This document shows, piece after piece, positions 1 through 7,040 of a DNA stretch of 41,570 nucleotides. The DNA is from a virus, in IMG/VR virus record IMGVR_UViG_3300025896_000052, positions 1 to 41,570 of that record, one strand, 5' to 3'. The first letter of the stretch is position 1. Each line of letters starts with the position of its first letter. Under the pieces are notes generated by a model that was not told the DNA's origin, searched no databases, and worked only from the letters and a program-made list of their open reading frames with translations. The translations under genes were made by a program, and so were the position numbers.

Positions 1-1
1 C

Positions 2-109
2 CCTAGAGCATCAATTGAAGATAAAACTTTTAGCATGGCGGAGTTAGCCGAAAAAATCCTCGAAGAAATAGACCAAACCATAAAGAAAATTAAAGGAGAG
101 ACTAAATGA
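2..109 (+). CDS. C-terminal part of a small acidic/basic helical protein, cut by window edge
   Basis: An open frame enters from the left edge and ends at a TGA whose first two bases lie inside the ATG of the next gene (ATGA overlap), which is the coupling seen throughout this genome. The visible 35 residues are charged and helix-forming, with a run of E, K and I such as AEKILEEIDQTIKKIKG. If the end of the window is joined to its beginning, the frame starts at an ATG at 41560 and the whole protein is 39 residues (MNANPRAS then the visible part). An internal ATG at 35 has no ribosome binding site. Function is not recognised. Confidence 0.55.
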   Translation, partial: PRASIEDKTFSMAELAEKILEEIDQTIKKIKGETK

Positions 110-366
110 AAACAAACGGGGATGATCCAATAAATCCTTGGCAAGAGTTTAATCAGAACTTTTGCAATACAGCAATGGTGCCAGGCCTCACAAAGCGTGA
201 ATACTTCGCGGCTCTTGCGATGCAGGGGTTGTGCGCGAATGAAAAGTTTTCTGATTTCTGTAACGATCAGGTGCCGTATGTGAGAGAGATACACCAAGAA
301 GCAGTGAAACAGGCGGATTACTTAATCACTGAGCTTAATAAGAAAATTAAAGGAGATGTGGGATGA
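106..366 (+). CDS. hypothetical protein, 86 aa
   Basis: The ATG follows AAAGGAGAG with good spacing and overlaps the stop of the preceding frame. The product is soluble, with no membrane segment, and has an acidic N-terminus, two cysteines (Cys43, Cys52) and a lysine-rich tail ending KGDVG. I do not recognise a family. The last 18 bases of the gene (349-366) recur exactly at 1123-1140, on the far side of the methyltransferase gene. This suggests that the gene was once followed directly by the small gene now at 1137. Confidence 0.75.
   Translation: MKTNGDDPINPWQEFNQNFCNTAMVPGLTKREYFAALAMQGLCANEKFSDFCNDQVPYVREIHQEAVKQADYLITELNKKIKGDVG
349..366 (+). repeat. 18-bp direct repeat, left copy (flanks methyltransferase cassette)
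   Basis: AAAGGAGATGTGGGATGA is identical to 1123-1140. It contains a Shine-Dalgarno sequence and an ATGA stop/start overlap. Here the ATG at 363 opens only a six-codon frame (MSKESN), whereas at the right copy the ATG opens a real 48-codon gene. Confidence 0.8.
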
Positions 367-379
367 GTAAGGAGTCAAA

Positions 380-1111
380 TTGAATGGCTTGGATTTATTT
401 AGCGGAATCGGAGGACTCTCACTTGCCTTGGCACCGTGGGTCCGACCAATCGCCTATTGTGAAAACGACAGATACGCTCAATCCGTCCTACTGGCTCGAA
501 TGGCCGACGGCCTATTGGTTAATGCGCCTATCTGGGACGACATTTGTACGCTCACAGCACGAGAAGTCCCACCGGTCGATTTTCTCTACGGTGGCTTTCC
601 CTGCCAGGATATCAGCGTTGCTGGTCACGGCAAAGGCCTTTCAGGATCACGTAGTGGACTGTATTGGGAGATGCACCGCCTCATCAAAGAAATCAAACCG
701 ACGTTCGTCTTTCTCGAAAACGTCCCAGCCATTCGGACCCGTGGAGCTATCGAAGTGGCAAGGTCACTTGACGAGCTCGGGTATTATCAAAACTGGGATG
801 TTATATCCGCGCGCGAAGTCGGCGCGCCCTTCATTGGCGAACGCTGGTTTCTTCTTGCCGCGGCCGACAGCGAAACATTACGGGAGCAACAAGGGTGGTG
901 GGAGCGGGAGGGTTGGGAAGCCCCGACATTCAATCCATCAATTAGCAACCTTGGGCTTACTCCCTGGACACCAAAAGGGGGCTTTGAACCGAGAGTATTT
1001 GGAGCTGGTAATGGGATACCCTTCGCTGTGGACAGAGATCGCGCCCTGGGCAATGCAGTGGTTCCTCTCCAGGCGCAAATCGCGTTCAAAAGATTGGCGG
1101 GTATAAAATGA
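380..1111 (+). CDS. C5-cytosine-specific DNA methyltransferase
   Basis: The product transfers methyl from S-adenosylmethionine to carbon 5 of cytosine in DNA. Visible family motifs are motif I DLFSGIGG (residues about 5-12), motif IV GGFPCQDIS with the catalytic Cys (about 71-79), motif VI LENV (about 114-117), a motif VIII-like GAPFIGERWFLLA segment, and motif X GNAVVP near the end. At 243 residues it is short for the family, and the target-recognition region between motifs VIII and X is small. The start is a TTG at 380 behind AAGGAG with 5-base spacing; a nearby ATG at 384 is in another frame. No cognate restriction gene is seen, so protection from host restriction is the likely role. Flanking 18-bp repeats suggest insertion as a unit. 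Confidence 0.95.
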   Translation: MNGLDLFSGIGGLSLALAPWVRPIAYCENDRYAQSVLLARMADGLLVNAPIWDDICTLTAREVPPVDFLYGGFPCQDISVAGHGKGLSGSRSGLYWEMHRLIKEIKPTFVFLENVPAIRTRGAIEVARSLDELGYYQNWDVISAREVGAPFIGERWFLLAAADSETLREQQGWWEREGWEAPTFNPSISNLGLTPWTPKGGFEPRVFGAGNGIPFAVDRDRALGNAVVPLQAQIAFKRLAGIK

Positions 1112-1140
1112 CCCCCCGACTGAAAGGAGATGTGGGATGA
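1108..1140 (+). other. 10-codon chimeric mini-ORF
   Basis: ATG at 1108 overlaps the methyltransferase stop and encodes MTPRLKGDVG before a TGA that overlaps the next ATG. Its first five codons match the beginning of the gene at 1280 (MTPRLQK) and its last codons match the end of the gene at 106-366 (KGDVG). It looks like a recombination scar that now serves translational coupling, not a functional peptide. Confidence 0.5.
1123..1140 (+). repeat. 18-bp direct repeat, right copy
   Basis: AAAGGAGATGTGGGATGA is identical to 349-366. It supplies the ribosome binding site (AAAGGAGA) for the 48-codon gene starting at 1137. Confidence 0.8.
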
Positions 1141-1283
1141 AACTAAATATGGATATTAGAGTTACGTTTATATTCGCATGGTACGATATATGGGTTGGGA
1201 TTTTTATTGATAGAAAAAAACATTGTTTTTATGTGTTTCCATTGCCGATGCTTGGCCTTAAAGTAGAATGGAGGAAATCATGA
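1137..1283 (+). CDS. small hydrophobic phage protein, 48 aa
   Basis: The ATG at 1137 follows AAAGGAGA and overlaps the stop of the mini-ORF. The TGA stop overlaps the ATG of the next gene at 1280. The product is rich in aromatic and aliphatic residues (RVTFIFAWYDIWVGIF, then DRKKHCFYVFPLPML), with an alternating pattern that looks like beta strands, not a clean membrane helix. Proteins of this look (FAWYDLWVG followed by RKK and YVxPLP) are familiar small phage proteins of unknown function, and I base the recognition on that resemblance. Confidence 0.75.
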   Translation: MKLNMDIRVTFIFAWYDIWVGIFIDRKKHCFYVFPLPMLGLKVEWRKS

Positions 1284-1999
1284 CCCCCCGCCTGCAAAAA
1301 ACAATGGAGGAGATGGCTGAGAAGTTTGTACACGCGAAGATCTGTTTTGGTGGCCTTGAATATTCCCTATCGGGCAATACGGCCAAAGAGTGCCGTTTGG
1401 CTTATTTAGAGGGTGCAACCAAAGCCGTCACCGAGCGCGATAAGGAACTCTTGGAGGGTGTGGGGGAGTTTCAATTTCCTATACCAAACTACAAAATAGA
1501 CAGCTGGGGTATGGACACCGCCACGGCCCCTGTTTGGCCCGATAAAATTACTGGATGTGATGAGTTTAATAAGGCCATTCACGACCCGCTTTGCGACATA
1601 CTTGAGGCTAAAGGCTACAGTGAAAATGATGTTTGTACGGCGAGTGTTGGAATGTGGGGAGCAATCAACGTAACGCGGGATTACTTCGAAAAACAATTCG
1701 ACCAACTCAAGCTTAAACTCGCGGCTTTGGTTGTTGACCGAAACGATCAACTTAGAAGCGTTCGCGACGTATTTCGCACCTTGAGAGAAACAGAGAAAGA
1801 ACTCGCCTCATTGCGTGAGGAAAACGAGCGGCTGAAGGCTGGGGTTGATAATGGATTTAAGTGTGCGCAGATAGTACGCGAACAGGACGCTTTGCTTAGA
1901 GAGTGTTTGGAACTTGTAAAACATTTAGATTCTACCTCTATTTTATCCGCCGATATATTACAGCTAAAACAAAAACTCACCGCGCATTTGAAAGGATAG
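1280..1999 (+). CDS. hypothetical protein with C-terminal coiled coil, 239 aa
   Basis: I place the start at ATG 1280, preceded by GGAGG with 5-base spacing and overlapping the previous stop; an in-frame ATG at 1268 lacks these features. The N-terminal two thirds look globular and mixed alpha/beta. Residues about 140-190 form a long charged coiled coil (ETEKELASLREENERLK), followed by another helical segment rich in leucine. No catalytic motif is evident. Leu/Glu/Arg-rich C-termini of this type are common in small phage proteins encoded in early accessory operons, but no function follows from that. Confidence 0.7.
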   Translation: MTPRLQKTMEEMAEKFVHAKICFGGLEYSLSGNTAKECRLAYLEGATKAVTERDKELLEGVGEFQFPIPNYKIDSWGMDTATAPVWPDKITGCDEFNKAIHDPLCDILEAKGYSENDVCTASVGMWGAINVTRDYFEKQFDQLKLKLAALVVDRNDQLRSVRDVFRTLRETEKELASLREENERLKAGVDNGFKCAQIVREQDALLRECLELVKHLDSTSILSADILQLKQKLTAHLKG

Positions 2000-2003
2000 G
2001 CTT

Positions 2004-2279
2004 ATGAAGTACGCTGATTTCGGAGAAGGACCGTATTGCAAGTCGTGCGGGCAAAGGCCAACGGGGTGTAAGTGTCCGCTTGCCCCTCTGGGCTATGTAC
2101 CCCCGAACGAGGGCACCGCGCTCGGCGTGAAATCCGCCGCTGCCAATTACCGAGGGGCGCTCATTCGCATTCAGTCACGAGTGCGCAACTTCCAAGCCCT
2201 GCACCCTCAAGGACAGGGCCACGTTGCCGTAGATGTTATCGAGCAGATTGATAAGATTATATCTGGGGTTCTAAAATAA
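2004..2279 (+). CDS. small protein with N-terminal zinc-binding cysteines, 91 aa
   Basis: The ATG is preceded by AAAGGATAG. The first 26 residues hold four cysteines in the arrangement YCKSCGQRPTGCKCP (CxxC-x6-CxC), which could bind one zinc ion. The rest is a helical domain (RGALIRIQSRVRNFQALHP, then DVIEQIDKIISGV). I do not recognise the family. A role in nucleic-acid binding is possible but unproven. Confidence 0.7.
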   Translation: MKYADFGEGPYCKSCGQRPTGCKCPLAPLGYVPPNEGTALGVKSAAANYRGALIRIQSRVRNFQALHPQGQGHVAVDVIEQIDKIISGVLK

Positions 2280-2348
2280 CTTAAACTAAAATTTTCGCTA
2301 CCGAAGTTATTAAAATGGATTAACCATGCAGTATATAGAGCCCAAAAA

Positions 2349-2441
2349 ATGAATCGACGTGATGTGTTATTTTATGTGGTTTTTTATTTTGCAATCATAG
2401 GCGCGAACGCCTTACTATTATATCTACACAACGTATTTTAA
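2349..2441 (+). CDS. possible 30-aa single-span membrane peptide
   Basis: The ATG at 2349 opens a 30-codon frame whose product is almost entirely hydrophobic after a short basic start (MNRRDVLFYVVFYFAIIG, then ANALLLYLHNVF). This fits one membrane span with a positive-inside N-terminus. The ribosome binding site is weak. It sits in an otherwise empty 173-base gap between two convincing genes, and the next gene's Shine-Dalgarno follows its stop immediately. Confidence 0.4.
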   Translation: MNRRDVLFYVVFYFAIIGANALLLYLHNVF

Positions 2442-2452
2442 TAGGAGGCTAC

Positions 2453-2758
2453 ATGGACGTAGTTCTAAAATTCGCAGCATTTGAGACAGAAGATAACCGC
2501 TGGGTTCCAGCTATTATCGTTGAAACGGGACTTACGCAACCGCCAGTGACGTTTGGATGTGACATGAGTTTGCCCGATAGAGGGCAAGTGAACAGTTATT
2601 TCAAGATGTTTATTGAAGCGGTGAAGAGTGCAGAGATGTATGATTTTGGTGACGGCGTACCGTCGAACACCAACGAGCGTGGTCTTCACCCTGCGACACC
2701 GCAAAAAGATATACCCGTCACCGATACCACTAAAAAGAAAAAAGAAGATCTTAATTAA
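2453..2758 (+). CDS. hypothetical protein, 101 aa
   Basis: The ATG has a strong AGGAGG eight bases or less upstream. The N-terminal 65 residues look folded (VVLKFAAFETEDNRWVPAII and then a strand-rich segment). The last 35 residues are disordered and end in KKKKEDLN. The stop overlaps the stop of the convergent leftward gene by a few bases. No family recognised. Confidence 0.7.
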   Translation: MDVVLKFAAFETEDNRWVPAIIVETGLTQPPVTFGCDMSLPDRGQVNSYFKMFIEAVKSAEMYDFGDGVPSNTNERGLHPATPQKDIPVTDTTKKKKEDLN

Positions 2759-3135
2759 CGATACATCTCTTTATCACGGCGTACTTTCTGTGCGCCTGAG
2801 ATTTTCTGCTTGTAACTTGGAATTAAGCAAGTGATGCACTTGTTTTTAAAAGCTTGTACGAGCGGCAAATCTAATTTTGCATTGCACATTTCTCGTGTAA
2901 TGAGCCCGTGGTCAGACCACTTCTCAAAAATAAATGTGATTGTTGAAGGCTTTGGCGTCCTAGCGCTTAACGGAACGTCGAGCATGAAGTAAGAGCAGAG
3001 CTTAAACGCTGCGATGATTTCACTGCGTTTCTCGAGCCACGGGGCTTCGACTTCAGCCCAGTCCCCCGGCACTCCGGTCCCATGCATTCCATTCTTCACA
3101 CTCTTAAGTCTTCCCGACCCTGCAAATACTGACAT
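2755..3135 (-). CDS. hypothetical protein downstream of the primase-helicase, 126 aa
   Basis: This is the second gene of the leftward primase operon, starting 11 bases after the primase stop behind AGGAAGGA. It has a central helical region (EKRSEIIAAFKLCSYFMLDV), two C-terminal cysteines and a strongly basic end. No membrane segment is obvious. The tight spacing suggests a replication-linked role, but I do not recognise the family. It converges on the gene at 2453-2758 with a 4-base overlap. Confidence 0.75.
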   Translation of the reverse strand: MSVFAGSGRLKSVKNGMHGTGVPGDWAEVEAPWLEKRSEIIAAFKLCSYFMLDVPLSARTPKPSTITFIFEKWSDHGLITREMCNAKLDLPLVQAFKNKCITCLIPSYKQKISGAQKVRRDKEMYR

Positions 3136-3146
3136 AAAATTCCTTC

Positions 3147-5492
3147 CTAGAATTCCTCGCCGTCAAGCGATAGGCCTTCAATGGCCGCAACGTTTCTGTT
3201 GTTTAGTTTTTTCTGTGGATGATAATTAAATTCTATTTTCTTATCCTTGCACCACGCAAGCAAGCGTTTTGTGAATTGATTTATCGCGACAGGCACTTCG
3301 CCGTCTTCGCGCACGTAGGTTTCATAGTGCTTGCGCAGGTCGCGCACAGAGACAATTCTAGCTTCCCCCTGCTTCACATGCGCGGTACACCAACGGGCGA
3401 CGTTGTCGTTTTCTTCTTTGTACTTATTGAGTTCGCTTGATGTCACTGCAGTTTCAGGGAAGTTGAACCCCCGCGCCCTTAAGCGATAGTAGCCATCAAG
3501 AACCATGTTCATAATTCCTGGGAGTTCCTCAGCAATGATTTTTTCTGCTAAGAACTTATCGGCCCCCGCGCCTTCAAATGTCGCATCAAACGGAACTATA
3601 AGGAATCGTCTATATAAACCCTTGTTAGGCGTTGCACCTTTGGGTATCTCGTTAACCAGCAGAATAAACTTCGCTGTATTTTTAAATTCAATGGCGTCTT
3701 TAAATTTGTAACTTCCTGAAACGAGCCCCCCAGCAACCATATCCTTAAGCGTTTCGAATTGACGTTTTTCCAAATAAATCTCAGATTCGTCCATGATGTT
3801 AAACAATTTATTGAACAAGCGAATATTAGAAAATTCTTGTCCGAGTGAATGGAAGGGTACTGTACTAAACGCCTTACCACGCGTTCCGCCGACAAGTGCC
3901 TGCAATATCTGCATGAGAGTTGATTTTCCATTGGCCCCCGTTCCCGTGCAAACGAGGAACTTGTGTGCTCTTGAGTCGTCTCCTGAGATTGCATAGCCCA
4001 TGTACTCCAATAAAATATTTTTTAATTCTTCTCTACCTACCGTGATATCGTCAAGGAACTTTTCAAAAAGCGGCGCCCTTGCAATGGGGTCGTAGCCGTA
4101 GTTTAGTGTCTGAGTAAAAAATAGTTCCGGGGAATGGTCGAGTAAGGTCCCGGATGTAAGATCAAGTACACCATTTTGGAAGTTGATCTTTCTTGCCCCT
4201 GATTCACGAACTGTATCGGCGTCGTAGGCCCGATTATACATTTCAACCTTTGCAGCGAACTCACTTCTTTGCGAAGCAACGGGCTTTGGTGACATAGTGT
4301 TTTCCGCAAACATTTTTGCGTATTCCAAGTCCACAAGCTCAAAGTGCGAATCCTTGTAAATGTAATGCAGGTCTTTAAGATTAATGAAAGCGTGTTTGTT
4401 TTCATATTCCTTAAGAAGCCCTTCGTAGTCGGGTTTTGTAGGCTTGCCATTTTTATCGTAGTACCAAAAGCCTGCATCCCGTGTGGCAATAAAATCTTTC
4501 CCTTTAAGGGAAATTGGAGACGTAACCTTCCCGTTGTGAGGGCATGTATTGCACTTTCCCCACAGAGCGTTAACATTCTTGCAGGTTCTAGGCCCTGCGT
4601 TTGTTTTTGCGTAGAGAATTTTTCTCTCGACTTCATTCGGGCGATATCCTTTATAGTCTTTAGAATATTCGTGAGCGAGTGCGCCATCGTCGTCTAGCCT
4701 TGACACGATTGTAAGCATCGCGTACCACTCAGGCTCAGTCACGGCGTTCTGGTTTTGCTTGGCCCATTTCAAAAATTCGCACGTTTGTATTTCGTGAACG
4801 TCGAGACTGAGCTTAGAGACTTGTTTGATGGGGAGTTCATCGGCTTCGCTAACATCCGGGAGCCCTGAACACTTCACCAAATTCCAATCTGGTGCGGTTT
4901 TAGGTAGGCCATTTATAAGAACCGCATTTCTATCGGGGCGTCCTTCCTTACGGTTTATGGTGCCAGGAAGTCTGTGAAGACGATTGGCTTCAAAAGCCGA
5001 TGGGTCGGGCGTCCCCGCTAGCTTTGCCTCAAGAAGGGCGTCTTTAATTTTCTGCAGAACGATGGAGTAATGCAGTTTATGCTTTTCAAAAAAAGATTTT
5101 TCAGTGATGGGCTTAGCAAGGGGAATGAGGAGTTGAACCCCGTACCCCGTGGCAACGAGACAGTATTCACTCGTGCCCAGCGCCTCATTGAAAGCTTTGA
5201 CATAGCCGGGGGCAAGTCTCCCCTCGGCGGTGTAAGTACAATGGTCAATGTCGAACGAAATCACATCCTGGGACTGCCAAGTGCGACCCGGTCCCTCGTG
5301 ATTTTGCTTAGCGTGGCCCAGCGTATAATACAAATTGACCTTATCGTCGATATTGACGAGAAAGTCCTTGAGATTCGCGAATAATTCGTAGATAGAACCG
5401 ACATAAAGTCTTGGTTCTAGGCCTTTTTCGAATTTTTTAGCGGTTCCCGTTTCTCTCTCAGCAACCATGCTGATGCGGCGTACTTCAATCAT
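3147..5492 (-). CDS. bifunctional AEP-type primase / SF3 (D5-like) helicase
   Basis: This 781-residue replication enzyme should make primers and unwind the origin or fork. The N-terminal part shows archaeo-eukaryotic primase hallmarks: FDID (about residues 78-83) as metal ligands and RLHRLPGTIN (about 170-180). A cysteine cluster (CKNVNALWGKCNTCPHNG) follows at about 305-325. The C-terminal third is a superfamily 3 helicase of the phage/plasmid P4-D5 type, with Walker A GTGANGKST (about 515), Walker B LFNIMDE, and a sensor segment LLVNEIP followed by RRFLIVPF. The start is ATG 5492 behind AAGGGA; Met9 is an alternative. It is the first gene of a leftward two-gene operon inside the rightward half, with an operator-like inverted repeat just upstream. 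Confidence 0.93.
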   Translation of the reverse strand: MIEVRRISMVAERETGTAKKFEKGLEPRLYVGSIYELFANLKDFLVNIDDKVNLYYTLGHAKQNHEGPGRTWQSQDVISFDIDHCTYTAEGRLAPGYVKAFNEALGTSEYCLVATGYGVQLLIPLAKPITEKSFFEKHKLHYSIVLQKIKDALLEAKLAGTPDPSAFEANRLHRLPGTINRKEGRPDRNAVLINGLPKTAPDWNLVKCSGLPDVSEADELPIKQVSKLSLDVHEIQTCEFLKWAKQNQNAVTEPEWYAMLTIVSRLDDDGALAHEYSKDYKGYRPNEVERKILYAKTNAGPRTCKNVNALWGKCNTCPHNGKVTSPISLKGKDFIATRDAGFWYYDKNGKPTKPDYEGLLKEYENKHAFINLKDLHYIYKDSHFELVDLEYAKMFAENTMSPKPVASQRSEFAAKVEMYNRAYDADTVRESGARKINFQNGVLDLTSGTLLDHSPELFFTQTLNYGYDPIARAPLFEKFLDDITVGREELKNILLEYMGYAISGDDSRAHKFLVCTGTGANGKSTLMQILQALVGGTRGKAFSTVPFHSLGQEFSNIRLFNKLFNIMDESEIYLEKRQFETLKDMVAGGLVSGSYKFKDAIEFKNTAKFILLVNEIPKGATPNKGLYRRFLIVPFDATFEGAGADKFLAEKIIAEELPGIMNMVLDGYYRLRARGFNFPETAVTSSELNKYKEENDNVARWCTAHVKQGEARIVSVRDLRKHYETYVREDGEVPVAINQFTKRLLAWCKDKKIEFNYHPQKKLNNRNVAAIEGLSLDGEEF

Positions 5493-5539
5493 TGAATTCC
5501 CTTGTTGATAAATCGTGGCGGGTAAGATTATTTGAAATG

Positions 5540-5561
5540 ATCTTGTAAAAAATTACAAGAT
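5540..5561. promoter_or_regulatory. operator-like perfect inverted repeat between divergent genes
   Basis: ATCTTGTAA (5540-5548) and TTACAAGAT (5553-5561) form a perfect 9-bp inverted repeat with a 4-base A spacer. It lies in the roughly 100-base gap from which the primase operon leaves leftward and the gene at 5596 rightward. A dyad of this size fits a dimeric repressor or activator site. It has no T-tract use as a terminator, because both flanking genes start there. A TTACAA (5553-5558) spaced 17 bases from TATTTG (5576-5581) is a possible rightward promoter, but it is weak. Confidence 0.5.
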
Positions 5562-5595
5562 TGTGTTTTCGTGACTATTTGTGTCACAATATTAT

Positions 5596-5826
5596 ATGGG
5601 CAAATCTGACGACGATGACGACATCAAGATTGTACATTTTAAAACTTTCGAGAACGACGATGAGCTTCATCTGATTCCCTCAAAGGACACGATTAAGCAT
5701 GTGCCGGAAAGCACCTGTGAGTGCCAGCCATTGCTTCAAAAAGATCTAGAGGGATTGGAAGATACGGAATACATCGATAAGCTTATATATCTACATCAAG
5801 ATGCAGACTTACGAGTTTACCATTAA
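5596..5826 (+). CDS. small acidic phage protein with CxC motif, 76 aa
   Basis: The start is uncertain: ATG 5596 gives MGKSDDDDDIKIVHF, and a GTG at 5581 would add MSQYY; neither has a clear Shine-Dalgarno. The protein has an acidic N-terminus, then LHLIPSKDTIKHVPESTCEC with a CxC pair, then an acidic helical tail. The pattern of a short strand pair, an H and then STCxC resembles a widespread family of small phage and bacterial proteins of unknown function. It is encoded divergently from the primase and its end overlaps the convergent GNAT gene by 18 bases. Confidence 0.65.
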   Translation: MGKSDDDDDIKIVHFKTFENDDELHLIPSKDTIKHVPESTCECQPLLQKDLEGLEDTEYIDKLIYLHQDADLRVYH

Positions 5827-6231
5827 ATACGTTGTACACATAGGTCTAAAGCCGATTTTTTCGTGAAGTTTTATACTCGCAGCGTTTTTCAAAAAAACGT
5901 TTGATGATACTTTTTTTCCTTGATTTTCTTTCAAAATCCATTTAAGGACAGCAGTTGCAATTCCCCTCCCCCGCTGCAGGGGGTGAATGTACAAAAATCC
6001 TAGGTCGAGACTGACCTGCGTTTCTCTATAAATAATAAAACCTAAATTTTCGCGCTCGTGGTATATGTCGCACATCTTTGATGTCAGCATATTTGATTGA
6101 ATAATCTGCCGGGCTTCGGCTTTCGTGTAACCAAAATCCTTGATTTCTTCGTAGTAGTTTTCCGCTGCAGTTTGAATAAGATAGCCTGCAACGACGGTCC
6201 CCTGTTCAATTGGTGATAAGCGTATTTCCAT
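5809..6231 (-). CDS. GNAT-family N-acetyltransferase
   Basis: A 140-residue acetyl-CoA-dependent transferase. The acetyl-CoA loop is seen as LQRGRGIATAVLKWIL (Q/R-x-x-G-x-G/A type, about residues 84-99), preceded by the beta-4 strand LDLGFLYIHP. It is followed by FLKNAASIKLHEKIGFR, the typical motif B with N, A and a final GF. The length is normal for a single-domain GNAT. The substrate cannot be read from sequence; phage GNATs may modify host proteins, tRNA or small molecules. It is a single leftward gene divergent from the HTH-like gene at 6312. Confidence 0.88.
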   Translation of the reverse strand: MEIRLSPIEQGTVVAGYLIQTAAENYYEEIKDFGYTKAEARQIIQSNMLTSKMCDIYHERENLGFIIYRETQVSLDLGFLYIHPLQRGRGIATAVLKWILKENQGKKVSSNVFLKNAASIKLHEKIGFRPMCTTYLMVNS

Positions 6232-6259
6232 GGGGGTAAACTAGGCTCTAGGATTTTAC

Positions 6260-6287
6260 TTGTCAAAACAATACTATGTGTTATTTT
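6260..6287 (+). promoter_or_regulatory. possible sigma70-like promoter for the 6312 gene
   Basis: TTGTCA (6260-6265) and TATTTT (6282-6287) have a 16-base spacer and lie 24 bases before the ATG at 6312, in an 80-base divergent gap. The match is 5/6 and 4/6 to the sigma70 consensus, so this is only a candidate. Confidence 0.35.
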
Positions 6288-6311
6288 CTCCAAACTTTAA
6301 AAGGATGTGTT

Positions 6312-6494
6312 ATGGAAAAAATTAAATACAAACGCTCGAAGCCTAATTCCTATGAAAAGGTGATGGCTCTTAAACAAAAGTTCCCTGATAAAAAATGGAC
6401 TACAAAAGAATGGTGCAAAAAGCTAGAGTCACTGTTGGTGCATTCTATGCAACGAAACCAGAAGGTGTATCGGCGTCGAAAGCCCTTGCTATAG
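6312..6494 (+). CDS. N-terminal part of a possible HTH protein, frame broken after residue 37
   Basis: The ATG at 6312 follows AAAAGGATG. Residues 1-37 (basic, then KFPDKKWTTKEWCKK) look like the beginning of a DNA-binding domain, but the following 23 residues look like out-of-frame translation. Changing to the -1 frame inside the A run at 6417-6421 continues as KKARVTVGAFY, giving a helix-turn-helix of TTKEWCKKA / RVT / VGAFYATK. The intact protein would be 108 residues, ending at 6637. Either a one-base deletion has broken the gene, the sequence has an error, or slippage on the A run makes the full protein. Confidence 0.6.
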   Translation: MEKIKYKRSKPNSYEKVMALKQKFPDKKWTTKEWCKKLESLLVHSMQRNQKVYRRRKPLL

Positions 6495-6637
6495 TACCTG
6501 AAATTGTACAGCCCGTGCATAGAATGGAAACTCATGTCTATAATGGCCCCATGGGTGCAGGCACGGGCAAAGCTGTTATTATGGTGATCGAATCAAGTGA
6601 TGCGAAAGATTTACTTCAACAAATGATGGGGGTTTAA
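6395..6637 (+). CDS. C-terminal part of the possible HTH protein, -1 frame
   Basis: This frame is open from ATG 6395, but that ATG has no ribosome binding site and lies inside the preceding frame; its first residues (MDYKRMVQ) look like shadow sequence. From residue 9 on it reads as the natural continuation of the gene starting at 6312 (ARVTVGAFYATKPEG, then HVYNGPMGAGTGKAVIMVIE). The C-terminal part has a glycine-rich turn and a strand, possibly for ligand binding or dimerisation. It may also be expressed separately from an unusual start. The stop lies one base before the next gene. Confidence 0.55.
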   Translation: MDYKRMVQKARVTVGAFYATKPEGVSASKALAIVPEIVQPVHRMETHVYNGPMGAGTGKAVIMVIESSDAKDLLQQMMGV

Positions 6638-6638
6638 A

Positions 6639-7040
6639 ATGGTACATGCTGAAAGAGCATTGATGCTAAAAAGATTAGATGACAGAGCTTCACAGAAAGT
6701 AGTTCGTCTTATATTTGATGTGAACATGCAGAATTCACATCCGGGCCTCGCAGAAATTGCAGGGAAGCAAGGAATTGACGTGAATCGCTTAAAGGTGGGT
6801 GAATATGTTGTGTTTATCAACACGCCTCGAACGGCTCTAAAGATGTTCTCGACTGGCAACATGATTGCCTATCTTAAGATGCCAGGAAATCAGAAACTTG
6901 ATTTCAATATTGTGCGCCAGATACCTAGATTCTTTAACGGCACAGCGATCAACTATAATGATGCTATGAAAGAGAAGATCATCAAGGAATTTGCAAAGAA
7001 AAATATGCGTGTGAAGGTTGTCGTAAATGGCGACAAGTGA
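6639..7040 (+). CDS. hypothetical protein, 133 aa
   Basis: The ATG follows ATGGGGG and sits immediately after the previous stop, so the two are probably co-translated. The product is a mixed alpha/beta soluble protein with hydrophobic strands (GEYVVFINT, NMIAYLKMP) and a basic C-terminal helix (KEKIIKEFAKKNMRVKVVV). No active-site motif is recognised. Its position right after the HTH-like gene suggests a two-gene regulatory unit, which is inference only. Confidence 0.7.
   Translation: MVHAERALMLKRLDDRASQKVVRLIFDVNMQNSHPGLAEIAGKQGIDVNRLKVGEYVVFINTPRTALKMFSTGNMIAYLKMPGNQKLDFNIVRQIPRFFNGTAINYNDAMKEKIIKEFAKKNMRVKVVVNGDK

Noticed and set aside
384-1106. A 240-codon open frame overlapping the methyltransferase gene in the next frame, starting with ATG
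   Set aside because: It lies wholly inside the methyltransferase gene, which has all catalytic motifs. The product has no domain character, and its length follows from the GC-richer codons.
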